Positions 49,425 through 58,488 are shown, counted from the stretch's first letter. The stretch is DNA of 64,000 bases from Pseudokineococcus marinus (GCF_037482405.1 NZ_JBBHZZ010000001.1:310001-374000); one strand, 5' to 3'. Made by a program: numbers and translations. The notes: generated from the sequence alone by a model not told the origin.

Positions 49425-50347
49425 TGGCCACGGTCACGGAGGGCAGGGACGTCGCGCGTCCCGACGGCGCCCCGCCGAAGCAGCGGCGCTCCCGCGAGGG
49501 GGCGGTCTCGCAGGCCCAGCGCGCGTCGATCGTCACGCGGGCCGCCATCGCCACGGCGCTCACCGTGCTCGCGGTGCTCTGGCTGGCCCCGCTGGCCTGG
49601 GCCCTCGTCACCTCCCTCAAGCGGGAGGCCGACACGACCACGGTGCCGCTCGAGGTGGTGCCCGAGGCCGGCTTCACGCTCGAGGCCTACACCCGGGTGC
49701 TCAGCAACGACAACATCATCACGTGGTTCGTCAACAGCACCGTGGTGACGGTCGTGGTGACCGTGCTCACCCTGGCGCTGTCGACGACGGCGGCCTACGG
49801 CTTCTCCCGCACGAAGTTCCGCGGCCGCAAGGTCCTGTTCGCCCTCACGATCGCGGGCATCATGGTCCCGCCGCAGATCCTCATCGTGCCGCTGTACGAG
49901 CAGGTCACGGCCATGGGTCTGGCGGACACCTACGCGGGCATCATCCTCCCGCAGCTCGTCGTGCCCGCCATGGTGTTCATCCTCAAGAAGTTCTTCGACG
50001 GCATCCCGAGCGAGCTCGAGGAGGCCGCGCGGGTCGACGGCGCCAGCGCCCTCCGCATCTTCTGGCAGGTCGTCATGCCGCTGTCGCGCTCGATCGTCGC
50101 GGCCGTCGGGATCTTCGTGTTCATCGGCGCCTGGAACAACTTCCTCTGGCCCTTCATCATCATCAGCGACCCCGACCTCATGACCCTGCCCGTCGGCCTC
50201 GTGCAGGTGCGCTCGAGCTTCGGCATCCAGTACGCGCAGGTCATGGCGTCGGCGCTGCTCGCCGGGCTCCCCCTCATCATCATCTTCATGCTGTTCCAGC
50301 GGCAGATCGTGCGCGGCGTCGCCACGACCGGCCTCGGGGGGCAGTGA
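49424..50347 (+). CDS. ABC sugar transporter permease (MalG type)
   Basis: 307 residues, six transmembrane helices, EAA loop EEAARVDGASALRIFWQVVMPL. AGGAGGAGG lies just before the ATG, which overlaps the preceding stop by one base. No ATPase gene follows, so the importer must use a shared MsmK/MsiK-type ATPase from elsewhere, as is common in actinobacteria. Confidence 0.94.
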   Translation: MATVTEGRDVARPDGAPPKQRRSREGAVSQAQRASIVTRAAIATALTVLAVLWLAPLAWALVTSLKREADTTTVPLEVVPEAGFTLEAYTRVLSNDNIITWFVNSTVVTVVVTVLTLALSTTAAYGFSRTKFRGRKVLFALTIAGIMVPPQILIVPLYEQVTAMGLADTYAGIILPQLVVPAMVFILKKFFDGIPSELEEAARVDGASALRIFWQVVMPLSRSIVAAVGIFVFIGAWNNFLWPFIIISDPDLMTLPVGLVQVRSSFGIQYAQVMASALLAGLPLIIIFMLFQRQIVRGVATTGLGGQ

Positions 50348-50401
50348 CGCCCGGCCGGCACCGCCCCCGACCTCCCCGCACCACCCACCGGAAGGACACC
50401 C

Positions 50402-51979
50402 GTGCCGCACGCACGCCTCACCCTCGACCCCGACTTCACCGTGGGCCCCGTCCCCCGTCGCCTGTTCGGCTCGTTCGCCGAGCACATGGGCCGCTGCGTC
50501 TACACGGGCATCTTCGAGCCCGACCACCCGACGGCGGACGCCGACGGCCTGCGCCAGGACGTGCTCGAGCTGACCCGCGAGGTCGGCCCCACGGTCGTGC
50601 GCTACCCCGGCGGCAACTTCGTCTCCGGCTACGACTGGGAGGACGGCGTCGGCCCCCGCGACGCCCGACCCCGCCGGCTCGACCGCGCGTGGCGGACGAT
50701 CGAGACCAACCAGTTCGGCCTCGACGAGTTCGCCACGTGGGCCGAGAAGGTCGGCACCGAGGTGATGATGGCCGTCAACCTCGGTACCCGCGGCATGCAG
50801 GAGGCCTGCGACCTCCTCGAGTACGCCAACCACGCCTCGGGCACGCGCCTGTCGGACCTGCGCCGCAGCCACGGCCGCCAGGACCCCTACGGCTTCCGGC
50901 TGTGGTGCCTCGGCAACGAGATGGACGGCCCCTGGCAGACCGGCCACAAGACGGCGCACGAGTACGGCCGCCTGGCCGCCGAGACGGCGCGGGCGATGCG
51001 CACGGTCGACCCGAGCATCGAGCTCGTCGCCTGCGGCAGCTCGAGCCGGGCGATGCCGACCTTCGGGGAGTGGGAGCGCGTCGTCCTCGAGCACACCTAC
51101 GACGACGTCGACTTCATCTCGGCGCACGCCTACTACGAGGAGAAGGACCCGGCAGCGGGGGAAGGCGAGGGCACCTACGGCGACTTCCTCGCCTCGGCGA
51201 AGGACATGGACGCCTTCATCGAGGAGGTCGTGGCCACCGCCGACGCCGTCCGGGCCCGCGGCCGCCACACGAAGCGCATCGGCATCAGCTTCGACGAGTG
51301 GAACGTCTGGTACCAGACGCGCTGGCAGAGCAGCGACCGCGCCAACGCCCGCACGGCGTGGGACGTCGCCCCCCGCGTCATCGAGGACGAGTACTCGGTC
51401 ACCGACGCCGTCGTCGTCGGCACCCTGCTCAACTCGCTGCTGCGCCACGGCGACCGGGTGGCCGTCGGCTGCCAGGCCCAGCTGGTCAACGTCATCGGCC
51501 TCCTGCGCTCGGAGGAGGGCGGCCCGGCCTGGAAGCAGACCATCGCCCACCCCTTCGAGCAGATGAGGCGCCGGGCGACGGGCGAGATCCTCGACGTCCG
51601 CACGACGGGGGACCAGGTCTCCACGCAGCGCTTCGACGACGTCGACCTCGTCGACGCCGCCGCCACGTGGGACGCCGGCGCCCGCCTCGGGGACTCCGGC
51701 GAGGGCGTGCTGACGCTCTTCCTCGCCAACCGGTCGCAGGACGAGGCCGCCGACGTCGAGGTGCCCCTGCGCGCCTTCTCCGGCGAGCTGCGGGTCGCCG
51801 ACGCGCAGGTGCTCGCCGCCGGTGAGGGGCAGGACCGGCACACGGCGAACACGCTCGAGGCGCCCGACGCCGTGGGCCTGCGCCCTCTGCGGGAGGTCTC
51901 GGTCGCCGACGGCGCCGCGCGGGCGACCCTGCCGCCGCTGTCCTGGGCGGTCGTGCAGCTGGCGACGGCCCGGGGCTGA
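50402..51979 (+). CDS. abfA: Alpha-L-arabinofuranosidase, GH51
   Basis: 525 residues. The GH51 signature RLFGSFAEHMGRCVYTGI is near the N terminus, RYPGGNFVSGYDWEDGVGP follows, the acid/base Glu173 is in LGNEMDGPW and the nucleophile Glu299 in SFDEWNVWY. No signal peptide, so it acts in the cytoplasm, releasing arabinose from imported arabino-oligosaccharides. Fits the importer upstream and the araA/araD genes downstream. The GTG start follows GGAAGGA. Confidence 0.96.
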   Translation: MPHARLTLDPDFTVGPVPRRLFGSFAEHMGRCVYTGIFEPDHPTADADGLRQDVLELTREVGPTVVRYPGGNFVSGYDWEDGVGPRDARPRRLDRAWRTIETNQFGLDEFATWAEKVGTEVMMAVNLGTRGMQEACDLLEYANHASGTRLSDLRRSHGRQDPYGFRLWCLGNEMDGPWQTGHKTAHEYGRLAAETARAMRTVDPSIELVACGSSSRAMPTFGEWERVVLEHTYDDVDFISAHAYYEEKDPAAGEGEGTYGDFLASAKDMDAFIEEVVATADAVRARGRHTKRIGISFDEWNVWYQTRWQSSDRANARTAWDVAPRVIEDEYSVTDAVVVGTLLNSLLRHGDRVAVGCQAQLVNVIGLLRSEEGGPAWKQTIAHPFEQMRRRATGEILDVRTTGDQVSTQRFDDVDLVDAAATWDAGARLGDSGEGVLTLFLANRSQDEAADVEVPLRAFSGELRVADAQVLAAGEGQDRHTANTLEAPDAVGLRPLREVSVADGAARATLPPLSWAVVQLATARG

Positions 51980-51987
51980 CCCCGCCC

Positions 51988-52055
51988 GGCCGCGGGGGAG
52001 CGCCCCCGCGGCCCCACCCGGCGCCCCCGAGCGACGCACCGCCGCTCGGGGGCGC
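51988..52055 (+). terminator. Tandem hairpins after abfA
   Basis: Two consecutive stems: GGCCGCGGGGG/CCCCCGCGGCC (51988-52013, four-base loop) and GCGCCCCCGAGCG/CGCTCGGGGGCGC (52021-52055). They should end the arabinoside operon. Confidence 0.8.
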
Positions 52056-52085
52056 TGCTGCGCGCGGCGCTGGCACGATGCCGAC

Positions 52086-53117
52086 GTGCCCCCCGCCACG
52101 CCGACCGACGGCGCCCGCGCGCCCGTCATGACCGACGTCGCACGCCGCGCCGGGGTCTCCCACCAGACCGTGTCCCGGGTGCTCAACGGGCACCCGAGCA
52201 TCCGCCCCGAGACCCGCGAGCGCGTGCAGCGGGCCATCGACGAGCTCGGCTACCGCCGCAACCGCGCGGCGCGGGCCCTGGTGACGCGGCGCACGCTCAC
52301 GGTCGGCGTCGTCGCCTCGAGCACCTCGCTCTTCGGCCCCTCCAGCACGCTGCACGGCGTGGAGCGCGCCGCGCACGCCGCCGGCTACGCCACGATCCTG
52401 TCGACGTCGGACGCCACCGACCGGGACGGCGTCCTCGCCTGCGTGGCCCAGCTGTCCGACCGGGGCGTGGACGGGCTCCTGCTCACCGCGCCGCTCCACG
52501 AGGTCCCCGACCTGCGCGAGCACCTGCCCGCCGACCTGCCCACGGTCTGCGCCACCGGCGGACCGGTGACGGGCCTGCCCTCCGTGCACGTCGACCACCG
52601 GGCCGGCGCCCGAGCGGTCACCGAGCTGCTCCTGCGCCAGGGCCACCGCGAGGTGCGCCACGTCGGCGGCTCGCCCGGCTGGTTCGAGGCCGTCGAGCGC
52701 GAGGGCGGCTGGCGCGACGCCCTCGCGGCGGCCGGCGTCGCCCCGGCACGGGTGCTCGCGGGCGGCTGGGGCGCCGCCGACGGCTACGTCGCGGGGCTGG
52801 CGCTGGCCGACGACCCGGCGACGACGGCCGTCGTCGCCGCGAACGACCAGCTGGCACTGGGGCTCCTGCGGGCCCTGCGCGAGCGCGGCGTCGACGTCCC
52901 GGGGCGCGTGTCCGTCACCGGCTTCGACGACGCCCCCGAGTCCGCGTACCTCTCCCCTCCTCTGACGACGGTGCGCCAGGACCTCGAGCGGGTCGGGCGC
53001 GAGGCGGTCGGGCTGCTGCTCGAGCGGCTGGCCGGCGGGGTCGCGACGGCGCCCGAGCACCGCGTCGTCGAGCCCGGGCTGGTCGTCCGCGCCAGCACGG
53101 CGGCGCCCCCGCGCTGA
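52086..53117 (+). CDS. LacI-family regulator (second copy in arabinose island)
   Basis: 343 residues: helix-turn-helix APVMTDVARRAGVSHQTVSRVLNGHPSIRPETRERVQ near the N terminus and a sugar-binding core (FDDAPESAYLSPPLTTVRQDLERVGREAVGLLLERLAGG). CACGAT lies six bases before the GTG, so it has its own leaderless promoter after the abfA terminators. It could control araDA through the operator at 56713; this is inference from proximity. Confidence 0.9.
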   Translation: MPPATPTDGARAPVMTDVARRAGVSHQTVSRVLNGHPSIRPETRERVQRAIDELGYRRNRAARALVTRRTLTVGVVASSTSLFGPSSTLHGVERAAHAAGYATILSTSDATDRDGVLACVAQLSDRGVDGLLLTAPLHEVPDLREHLPADLPTVCATGGPVTGLPSVHVDHRAGARAVTELLLRQGHREVRHVGGSPGWFEAVEREGGWRDALAAAGVAPARVLAGGWGAADGYVAGLALADDPATTAVVAANDQLALGLLRALRERGVDVPGRVSVTGFDDAPESAYLSPPLTTVRQDLERVGREAVGLLLERLAGGVATAPEHRVVEPGLVVRASTAAPPR

Positions 53118-53134
53118 CGCCGGGGGCGCCTCCG

Positions 53135-53182
53135 GAGCTGTGCGCCGAGGTCGCGGTGCACCGCGACCTCAGCGCACAGCTC
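53135..53182. repeat. 48-bp loop-less palindrome between lacI and sodC
   Basis: Arms begin GAGCTGTGCGC and meet at GTGCAC (53156-53161); one mismatch per 24-nt arm. It lies between convergent genes and probably terminates both. 28 bases recur exactly at 27843-27870, and the edge CGAGAGCTGTG also occurs at the 7.3-kb gap. Confidence 0.8.
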
Positions 53183-53205
53183 TCGGGCTGGTGAGCGCGA
53201 CGTCG

Positions 53206-53871
53206 TCAGCCCAGGACGCCGCAGGCGGCCCGCCCGCCGGAGTCGCCCGTGCTGAGCGTCTCCTCGTCGGGGCCCTCGGGCGCGTACCGCTCCGGGACGT
53301 TCGCGAAGTCGTCCGCGCCCTCGTGGACGACGACGGCGCTCCCGTCGGCGTCGGTGACGTCGTCCACGGTGAAGCCCTCCGTCACCACCTGGAGGGTGGC
53401 GTCGCCCGTGCTCCGCACGAGCAGGGGCGGGAGGTCACCGGCGTGCGCGGGGTGGTCGCTCGCGTCCGCGCCGAGGTGGCCGCCGGTGGAGAGGAAGTCG
53501 CCGGTCCGGGACGGGTCGCTCGGGCTCTGGCTGTCCGGCTCGCACTCGCCGACGGCGTGCACGTGGAAGCCGTGGAAGCCGGGCTCAAGGCCGCTGTCGG
53601 TGAGCACGACGCTCACCACGGTGCCCTCGGCCCCGGGGTCCATGCCCACGACGCCGATCTCGCGCCCCTCGGCGTCCTCGAGCGTCGCCGTCAGCACCGC
53701 CTCGCCCACCGAGCCCGGGTCGAGCGCCGAGTAGCCCCCGTCCAGGGCGGTGGGGACGGGCTCCCCGCCGCCCCCGGCGGGCGCGCTGCCCTCCTCGGGA
53801 GCCACGTCGCCGCTGCACCCGGCCAGCAGCAGCAGGGGCACGACGGCGGTGAGGGCGGTGGCGCGGCGCAT
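53206..53871 (-). CDS. sodC: Cu/Zn superoxide dismutase lipoprotein
   Basis: 221 residues: signal peptide with lipobox LLLLAGCSG, then the SodC fold with copper ligands in GFHVHAVGEC, the zinc loop STGGHLGADASDHPAHAGDLPPL, VVHEGADDF, and the disulfide/arginine region DSGGRAACGVLG. It dismutates superoxide outside the membrane. ATG 53871 is preferred because GGAG lies six bases upstream; ATG 53883 would add four residues. Confidence 0.92.
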   Translation of the reverse strand: MRRATALTAVVPLLLLAGCSGDVAPEEGSAPAGGGGEPVPTALDGGYSALDPGSVGEAVLTATLEDAEGREIGVVGMDPGAEGTVVSVVLTDSGLEPGFHGFHVHAVGECEPDSQSPSDPSRTGDFLSTGGHLGADASDHPAHAGDLPPLLVRSTGDATLQVVTEGFTVDDVTDADGSAVVVHEGADDFANVPERYAPEGPDEETLSTGDSGGRAACGVLG

Positions 53872-54005
53872 GGTGGGCTCCATGTGGACGAAGGGCTCCG
53901 GACCCGGTCCAGCCTGGGCGACGGGCGCTCCCCTGTCGCGGTGGAGGGGGACCCGCTGCGCACGCCCCTGGCCACGGGGGCTGCTCGCACCCGTCCCCGG
54001 ACGCG

Positions 54006-54040
54006 GCGAGGGCCGGCACCCGTGGGGTGCCGGCCCTCGC
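54006..54040. terminator. Hairpin downstream of csbD
   Basis: CGAGGGCCGGCACCC and its exact complement with a three-base loop (54007-54039). Confidence 0.85.
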
Positions 54041-54079
54041 GCGAGCTCGGCGGTGCGGGCCGTGGTTGGCCCGGGAGGC

Positions 54080-54253
54080 TCAGTCCTTCGCGGCGTCCTT
54101 GGCCTTCTCGGTCTCCTGGCGCGCCGCGCCCATCGACTGGTCCTTCTGGCCCTGGGCGTGGAGCTCGGCGTCGTCGGTCTTCTTGCCGACGACCTCCTCC
54201 GCCTTGCCGACGGTCTGCTGCACCGCGTTCTTGATCTTGTCGCCGGCGGACAT
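54080..54253 (-). CDS. CsbD-family stress protein
   Basis: 57 residues: MSAGDKIKNAVQQTVGKAEE opens the protein, followed by VVGKKTDDAELHAQGQKDQ and a Lys/Ala-rich tail. This is a complete CsbD domain, a hydrophilic helical protein induced by general stress in many bacteria; molecular role unknown. GGAGG lies six bases before the ATG. Sits between sodC and araA, both on the same strand. Confidence 0.9.
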   Translation of the reverse strand: MSAGDKIKNAVQQTVGKAEEVVGKKTDDAELHAQGQKDQSMGAARQETEKAKDAAKD

Positions 54254-54352
54254 GTCGCCTCCAGGTGGGTCGCCGTTGCTGGACCTCTCCCACGCTAGGC
54301 AGGTGGTCGCCGCTCCGCGCGTCGAGAGCGGCGCCGTCGGGACCGCCGGGGG

Positions 54353-55861
54353 CTAGAACCCCATGGCCAACCGGTGGTAGGCGGCGTTCCAGCGCAGCTC
54401 GTCCCGGAAGCGCCGGGGCCGCGTGTCGGCGTCGATGACGGCCAGCTCGACGCCGAGCGCCTCCGCGAGGTCGGCGACGGAGTCGGTCGTCAGCGCCGAG
54501 GACAGCACCGTGTGGTGCGGGGCGCCGGAGTGCAGCCAGCACTCGGCCGAGGTCCGCAGGTCGGGCTTCGGCTCCCACACGGCCCGCGCCACAGGCAGGT
54601 TCGGCAGCGGCTCGTCCGGCTCGACGACGTCGACCTCGTTGAGGGTGAGGCGGAAGCGGTCGCCCATGTCGCTCATCCCGAGGATGACGGCCGGCCCGGG
54701 GACGGCGTCGAAGACGAGGCGCACCGGGTCCTCGCGGTCGCCGATGCCCAGGGGGTGCACCTCGCACGAGGGGACGTCGGCCGCGATCGACGGGCAGACC
54801 TCGAGCATGTGGGCGCCGAGGATCTTCTGCTTCCCCGGCCGCAGCTCGTAGGTGTAGTCCTCCATGAAGGACGTGCCGCCGGGCAGGCCCTCGGCCATCG
54901 CCTTGAGGGTGCGCAGGAGGGTCGCCGTCTTCCAGTCGCCCTCGCCGGCGAAGCCGTAGCCCTCGCCCATGAGGCGCTGGACGGCGATGCCGGGCAGCTG
55001 GCGCAGGCCCCCGAGGTCCTCGAAGTTCGACGTGAAGGCGCGGAAGCCGCCCTCCTCGAGGAAGGACCGCAGCCCGACCTCGATGCGCGCGGCCTCCCGC
55101 AGGGACTCGTGGCGATCGGCGCCGCGGCGCAGCTCGGGGGCCACGCGGTACGTCGCCTCGTACTCGTCGGCGAGGGCGTCCACCTGCGCCTCGGTCGCGT
55201 CGGCCACCGCGGCGACGAGGGCGTTGACGCCGTGCGCGTTGACGGTGACGCCGAGGCGCACCTGCGCGTCCACCTTGTCGCCCTCGGTGACGGCGACGTC
55301 GCGCATCGTGTCGCCGAAGCGCGCCAGGTGCAGCGAGCGGAGCTCGGCCCGGCCGACGGCGGCCCGCACCCAGGCGCCGACCCGCCAGGTGACCGACGGG
55401 TCGGACACGTGGCCGACGACGGTCGTCCGCGGCACGCCCAGCCGCGACTGGACGTAGCCGAACTCCCGGTCGCCGTGCGCGGCCTGGTTGAGGTTCATGA
55501 AGTCCATGTCGAGCGTCGCCCACGGCAGGGCGGCGTCGGCCTGCGTGTGCAGGTGCAGCAGCGGGACGTCGAGGACCTGCAGGCCGGCGATCCACATGCG
55601 GGCCGGCGAGAACGTGTGCATCCACGCCACGAGGCCGATGCAGGAGTCGTCCGTCGAGGCGTCCTGGCACAGGCGGCGGATGGCGTCGGCGTCGGTGAGC
55701 ACCGGCTTCCAGACGACGCGGACCGGGACGTCGGAGGACGCGGCCAGCTCGTCGGCGACGCGGCGGGACTGCTCGGCGACCTGCTCGAGCGTCTCGGGGC
55801 CGTAGAGGCCCTGGCTGCCCGTGACGAACCAGACCTCCTTCTCGGCGAGCGCGGACCTCAT
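54353..55861 (-). CDS. araA: L-arabinose isomerase
   Basis: 502 residues, full length. EVWFVTGSQGLYGPETL at the N terminus, MHTFSPARMWIAGLQVLDVPLLHLHTQ, MGEGYGFAGEGDWKTA and HMLEVCPSIA are AraA signatures, including the metal-binding Glu and His residues. It converts L-arabinose to L-ribulose in the cytoplasm. GGGAGG precedes the ATG. Second gene after araD in one transcript. Confidence 0.96.
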   Translation of the reverse strand: MRSALAEKEVWFVTGSQGLYGPETLEQVAEQSRRVADELAASSDVPVRVVWKPVLTDADAIRRLCQDASTDDSCIGLVAWMHTFSPARMWIAGLQVLDVPLLHLHTQADAALPWATLDMDFMNLNQAAHGDREFGYVQSRLGVPRTTVVGHVSDPSVTWRVGAWVRAAVGRAELRSLHLARFGDTMRDVAVTEGDKVDAQVRLGVTVNAHGVNALVAAVADATEAQVDALADEYEATYRVAPELRRGADRHESLREAARIEVGLRSFLEEGGFRAFTSNFEDLGGLRQLPGIAVQRLMGEGYGFAGEGDWKTATLLRTLKAMAEGLPGGTSFMEDYTYELRPGKQKILGAHMLEVCPSIAADVPSCEVHPLGIGDREDPVRLVFDAVPGPAVILGMSDMGDRFRLTLNEVDVVEPDEPLPNLPVARAVWEPKPDLRTSAECWLHSGAPHHTVLSSALTTDSVADLAEALGVELAVIDADTRPRRFRDELRWNAAYHRLAMGF

Positions 55862-55929
55862 GCGGTGACCTCCCGGTCGTCGGTGCTGCTGGTGGTGGTG
55901 CGAGGCGCTGCAGGGCAGCTCGGACGGGG

Positions 55930-56634
55930 CTACGCCGTCGGCGCGGGCCGCTGCCCGTAGACGTTCTGGTAGCGGTCGTAGAGGCTGTCGATCGCGTCCT
56001 GCGGGATGGGGACGCACTCGCCGAGCGCGCGGGCCATGTGCACCGAGCGGGCGACGTCCTCGCACATGACGGCGGCCTTGACGGCGCTCCTCGCGTCCTT
56101 CCCGATGGTGAAGGTGCCGTGGTTCTGCATGATCACGGCCTTCGACCGGTGGCCCGTGAGGGTCTCGACGACGCCCCGGCCGATGTCCTCCCCGCCGATG
56201 AGCGCGAAGGGCCCGAGCGGGATCGGCCCGCCGAACTCGTCGGCCATGGCCGTGAGCACGCAGGGGATCTCCTCGCCCCGGGCCGCCCACGCGCACGCGT
56301 ACGTGGAGTGGGTGTGCACCTGGCCCGCCACCTCGGGCATGTGGCGGTAGACGTAGGCGTGCGAGCCCGTGTCCGACGACGGGGACTGCGACGGGTCGAC
56401 GGCCTCCCCGTCCAGCGTGCACAGCACCATCGACGCCGGCGTGAGGTCCTCGTAGAGCACCCCCGAGGGCTTGATGAGGAAGAGGTCGGCCCCGGGCACG
56501 CGCGCGGACACGTTGCCGCCGGTCCAGACGACCAGCCCGTAGCGCACGAGCTGGGCGTGGAGGTCGACGAGCTCGCCGCGCAGCCGGTCGACGTGCCCGA
56601 GCACCTCGGGCTCGAGCTGCAGGTGGGCGCTCAC
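55930..56634 (-). CDS. araD: L-ribulose-5-phosphate 4-epimerase
   Basis: 234 residues of the class II aldolase family. WTGGNVSARVPGADLFLIKPSG binds substrate; zinc ligands lie in VHTHSTYACAWAARG and QNHGTFTIGKD. It makes D-xylulose 5-phosphate from L-ribulose 5-phosphate. GAGGAG precedes the GTG. First gene of an araD-araA operon; the kinase gene araB that should act between the two steps is not in the window. Confidence 0.95.
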   Translation of the reverse strand: MSAHLQLEPEVLGHVDRLRGELVDLHAQLVRYGLVVWTGGNVSARVPGADLFLIKPSGVLYEDLTPASMVLCTLDGEAVDPSQSPSSDTGSHAYVYRHMPEVAGQVHTHSTYACAWAARGEEIPCVLTAMADEFGGPIPLGPFALIGGEDIGRGVVETLTGHRSKAVIMQNHGTFTIGKDARSAVKAAVMCEDVARSVHMARALGECVPIPQDAIDSLYDRYQNVYGQRPAPTA

Positions 56635-56711
56635 GGGTCGCTCCTCTCGTCGCGGTCGCACCGGCGGCGGGGCGGTCGGGACCGCGACGGGCCGCGGCGC
56701 ACGTCGGTCGG

Positions 56712-56742
56712 ATGTTAGCGATCACAGCGGCGGGTCGGTCAA
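56712..56742 (-). promoter_or_regulatory. araDA promoter with LacI-type operator
   Basis: TGTTAGCGATCACA (56713-56726) is CG-centred and close to the LacI/GalR consensus TGTTAnCGnTAACA. On the araD strand TAACAT (56712-56717) serves as -10 and TTGACC (56737-56742) as -35, spacer 19. The operator covers the -10, which suits repression. Confidence 0.65.
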
Positions 56743-56849
56743 GCGTGGCGCCGTCGCACCGGCGCGCTCCTGCCTTGCCCTGCGGGCGCCGGGCGCCCAC
56801 AGTGGGGTCACGACGGGCCGACGGCGCCCGCCGGGACGGGGAGGGTGCC

Positions 56850-57095
56850 GTGTACCTGCAGCAGCGCGAGCACCGGGGCCGGGCGCTGGCTCCCGTGACC
56901 TCCTGCGCCGTCGCCATGGTCCTGGCCTCCGTCGCCTCGCTCGTCCTCGCCGGGTCCGGTGGTCCGACCGCCGCCGTGCAGCTGCTCGCCGGCCTGGCGG
57001 TCGCCGCGCTCGTGGGCGTCCGCCTCACCGCCGGGCGGGCGCGCGCGTGGTGGGCGCGGCCGGTGCCCGGGGCCCGCCGCAGCGTCGCCCCGTGA
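56850..57095 (+). CDS. Small two-helix membrane protein
   Basis: 81 residues with two hydrophobic helices (VTSCAVAMVLASVASLVLAG; AVQLLAGLAVAALVGVRL) and a basic C terminus. GGGGAGGG precedes the GTG. No family recognised. Confidence 0.55.
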   Translation: MYLQQREHRGRALAPVTSCAVAMVLASVASLVLAGSGGPTAAVQLLAGLAVAALVGVRLTAGRARAWWARPVPGARRSVAP

Positions 57096-57233
57096 CGCGG
57101 TGACGCTCCGCCCGCAGGACGGGGCGGCGGGCCCACCCGTCCCCCGGGCGTCGTCGACAGGCTGCGCGCCGCAACGGTTCCCGCGTAGTCTCCCCGCGCG
57201 AGGACGACGGCAGCGGCGACACGAGGAGTGACG

Positions 57234-58454
57234 ATGAGCGCGCACCCGGGCGCCCGCGACCGCCCCGAGGTCCGCCGGCTGCTGGACGCCGCCCGCATCG
57301 CCGTCGACATGGACGCCTCGCTGGTCACCCTCCACGACGGTCTCGAGGAGGTCGCCGTCGCCACGAGCAGCCGCTCGGCGCTGCTGCGCGGCGCGGTGGG
57401 TCGGCGCACGCCGCTGACCGACACGATCTGCGGCCAGGTGGTCGCCGGTCGCCTCCCGCGGTGGATCCCCGACGCCGGCGCCGACCCGATCGCCTCGGTG
57501 CTCCCCGTGACGCGCGCCCACGGCATCGGCAGCTACGTCGGCACGCCGCTCCACGACGACGACGGCCACGTCGCCGGGATGCTCTGCTGCCTCAGCCGCG
57601 CCCCGGACGACCGCATCGGCCCGGACGCCCCCGCCGTCCTCGAGAGCCTCGCGTCGGCGCTGTCGGTCGCGCTGGGCCTCGCGCGCCGGCCCGCCGCCGC
57701 TCCCGAGGCCTCCCCGCCGGTCGCCGACGCCTCCCGCGGTGCACCGCCGTCGGCCCTCGAGCACCACCGCGCCGTGCTGTCCCTGGCGCGCGGCGAGGAC
57801 GTCGACGTCCTCTTCGAGCCGGTCGTCGACCTCGCCACCGACCGTCCTCTCGCCTTCGCGGCGGCCTTCCGCGCCGCGGCCTGCCGCGGCGCGGCCGTCG
57901 GGGACGTCGTCGGCGCCCACGGCCTCGCCGGTGACGTCGAGCTCGCCTGCCTCCACCGCGCCCTGGAGCACCAGGGCCGGCAACCGCCCGGCACGGCCCT
58001 GGCCGTCGCCGTCTCGCGCAGCCTCCTGCAGCGCCCCGGGGTGGTCGACCTCCTGCTCGAGCACGCGCGCTCGGGGCTCTGGGTGGCCGTCGGGCACGGC
58101 GCGGCCGACGACGGCGCGACGTACGAGCGGGCGCGCCGCCTGCGGGAGGCCGGAGCCGTCCTCGCCGTGGACGGGGCCGGCACGCCGTCGTCCGGGCTCG
58201 TCGACGCGCTCCGGCTCGGCCCGCCCCTCGTGAGCGTCTGCGCCCCGGCGCTGGACCACGCGGAGGACGCCGGTGGCGCGGACGCGCAGCCCGACCTCGT
58301 CCGCGCCCTGCTCGCCGTCACCCGCAGCGTGGGCGCGCGCCTGGTGGTCCGCGACGTCACCACGGCGGCCCAGCTCGAGGCGCTCCGCTCCCTCGGCGTC
58401 CCCCTGGCGCGCGGCGCGGCCGTCGGCGGTCCGGCACCCCTGCCCGCGGCCTGA
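57234..58454 (+). CDS. GAF domain protein with degenerate EAL domain
   Basis: 406 residues. A GAF domain spans about 15-150 (DTICGQVVAGRLPRWIPDAG, GSYVGTPLHDDDGHVAGMLCCLSR). Residues ~180-405 follow the EAL fold: VLFEPVVDLATDRPLAFAAAF aligns with the usual start, but the catalytic E-A-L is replaced by A-A-F and other metal-binding acids are not apparent. It is therefore unlikely to cleave cyclic di-GMP, but may bind it or act as a light/redox-linked sensor output. ATG 57234 follows AGGAG. Confidence 0.75.
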   Translation: MSAHPGARDRPEVRRLLDAARIAVDMDASLVTLHDGLEEVAVATSSRSALLRGAVGRRTPLTDTICGQVVAGRLPRWIPDAGADPIASVLPVTRAHGIGSYVGTPLHDDDGHVAGMLCCLSRAPDDRIGPDAPAVLESLASALSVALGLARRPAAAPEASPPVADASRGAPPSALEHHRAVLSLARGEDVDVLFEPVVDLATDRPLAFAAAFRAAACRGAAVGDVVGAHGLAGDVELACLHRALEHQGRQPPGTALAVAVSRSLLQRPGVVDLLLEHARSGLWVAVGHGAADDGATYERARRLREAGAVLAVDGAGTPSSGLVDALRLGPPLVSVCAPALDHAEDAGGADAQPDLVRALLAVTRSVGARLVVRDVTTAAQLEALRSLGVPLARGAAVGGPAPLPAA

Positions 58455-58488
58455 GCCCGGCCCTCGGCCCCCTCAGCCCGTGACCGAC

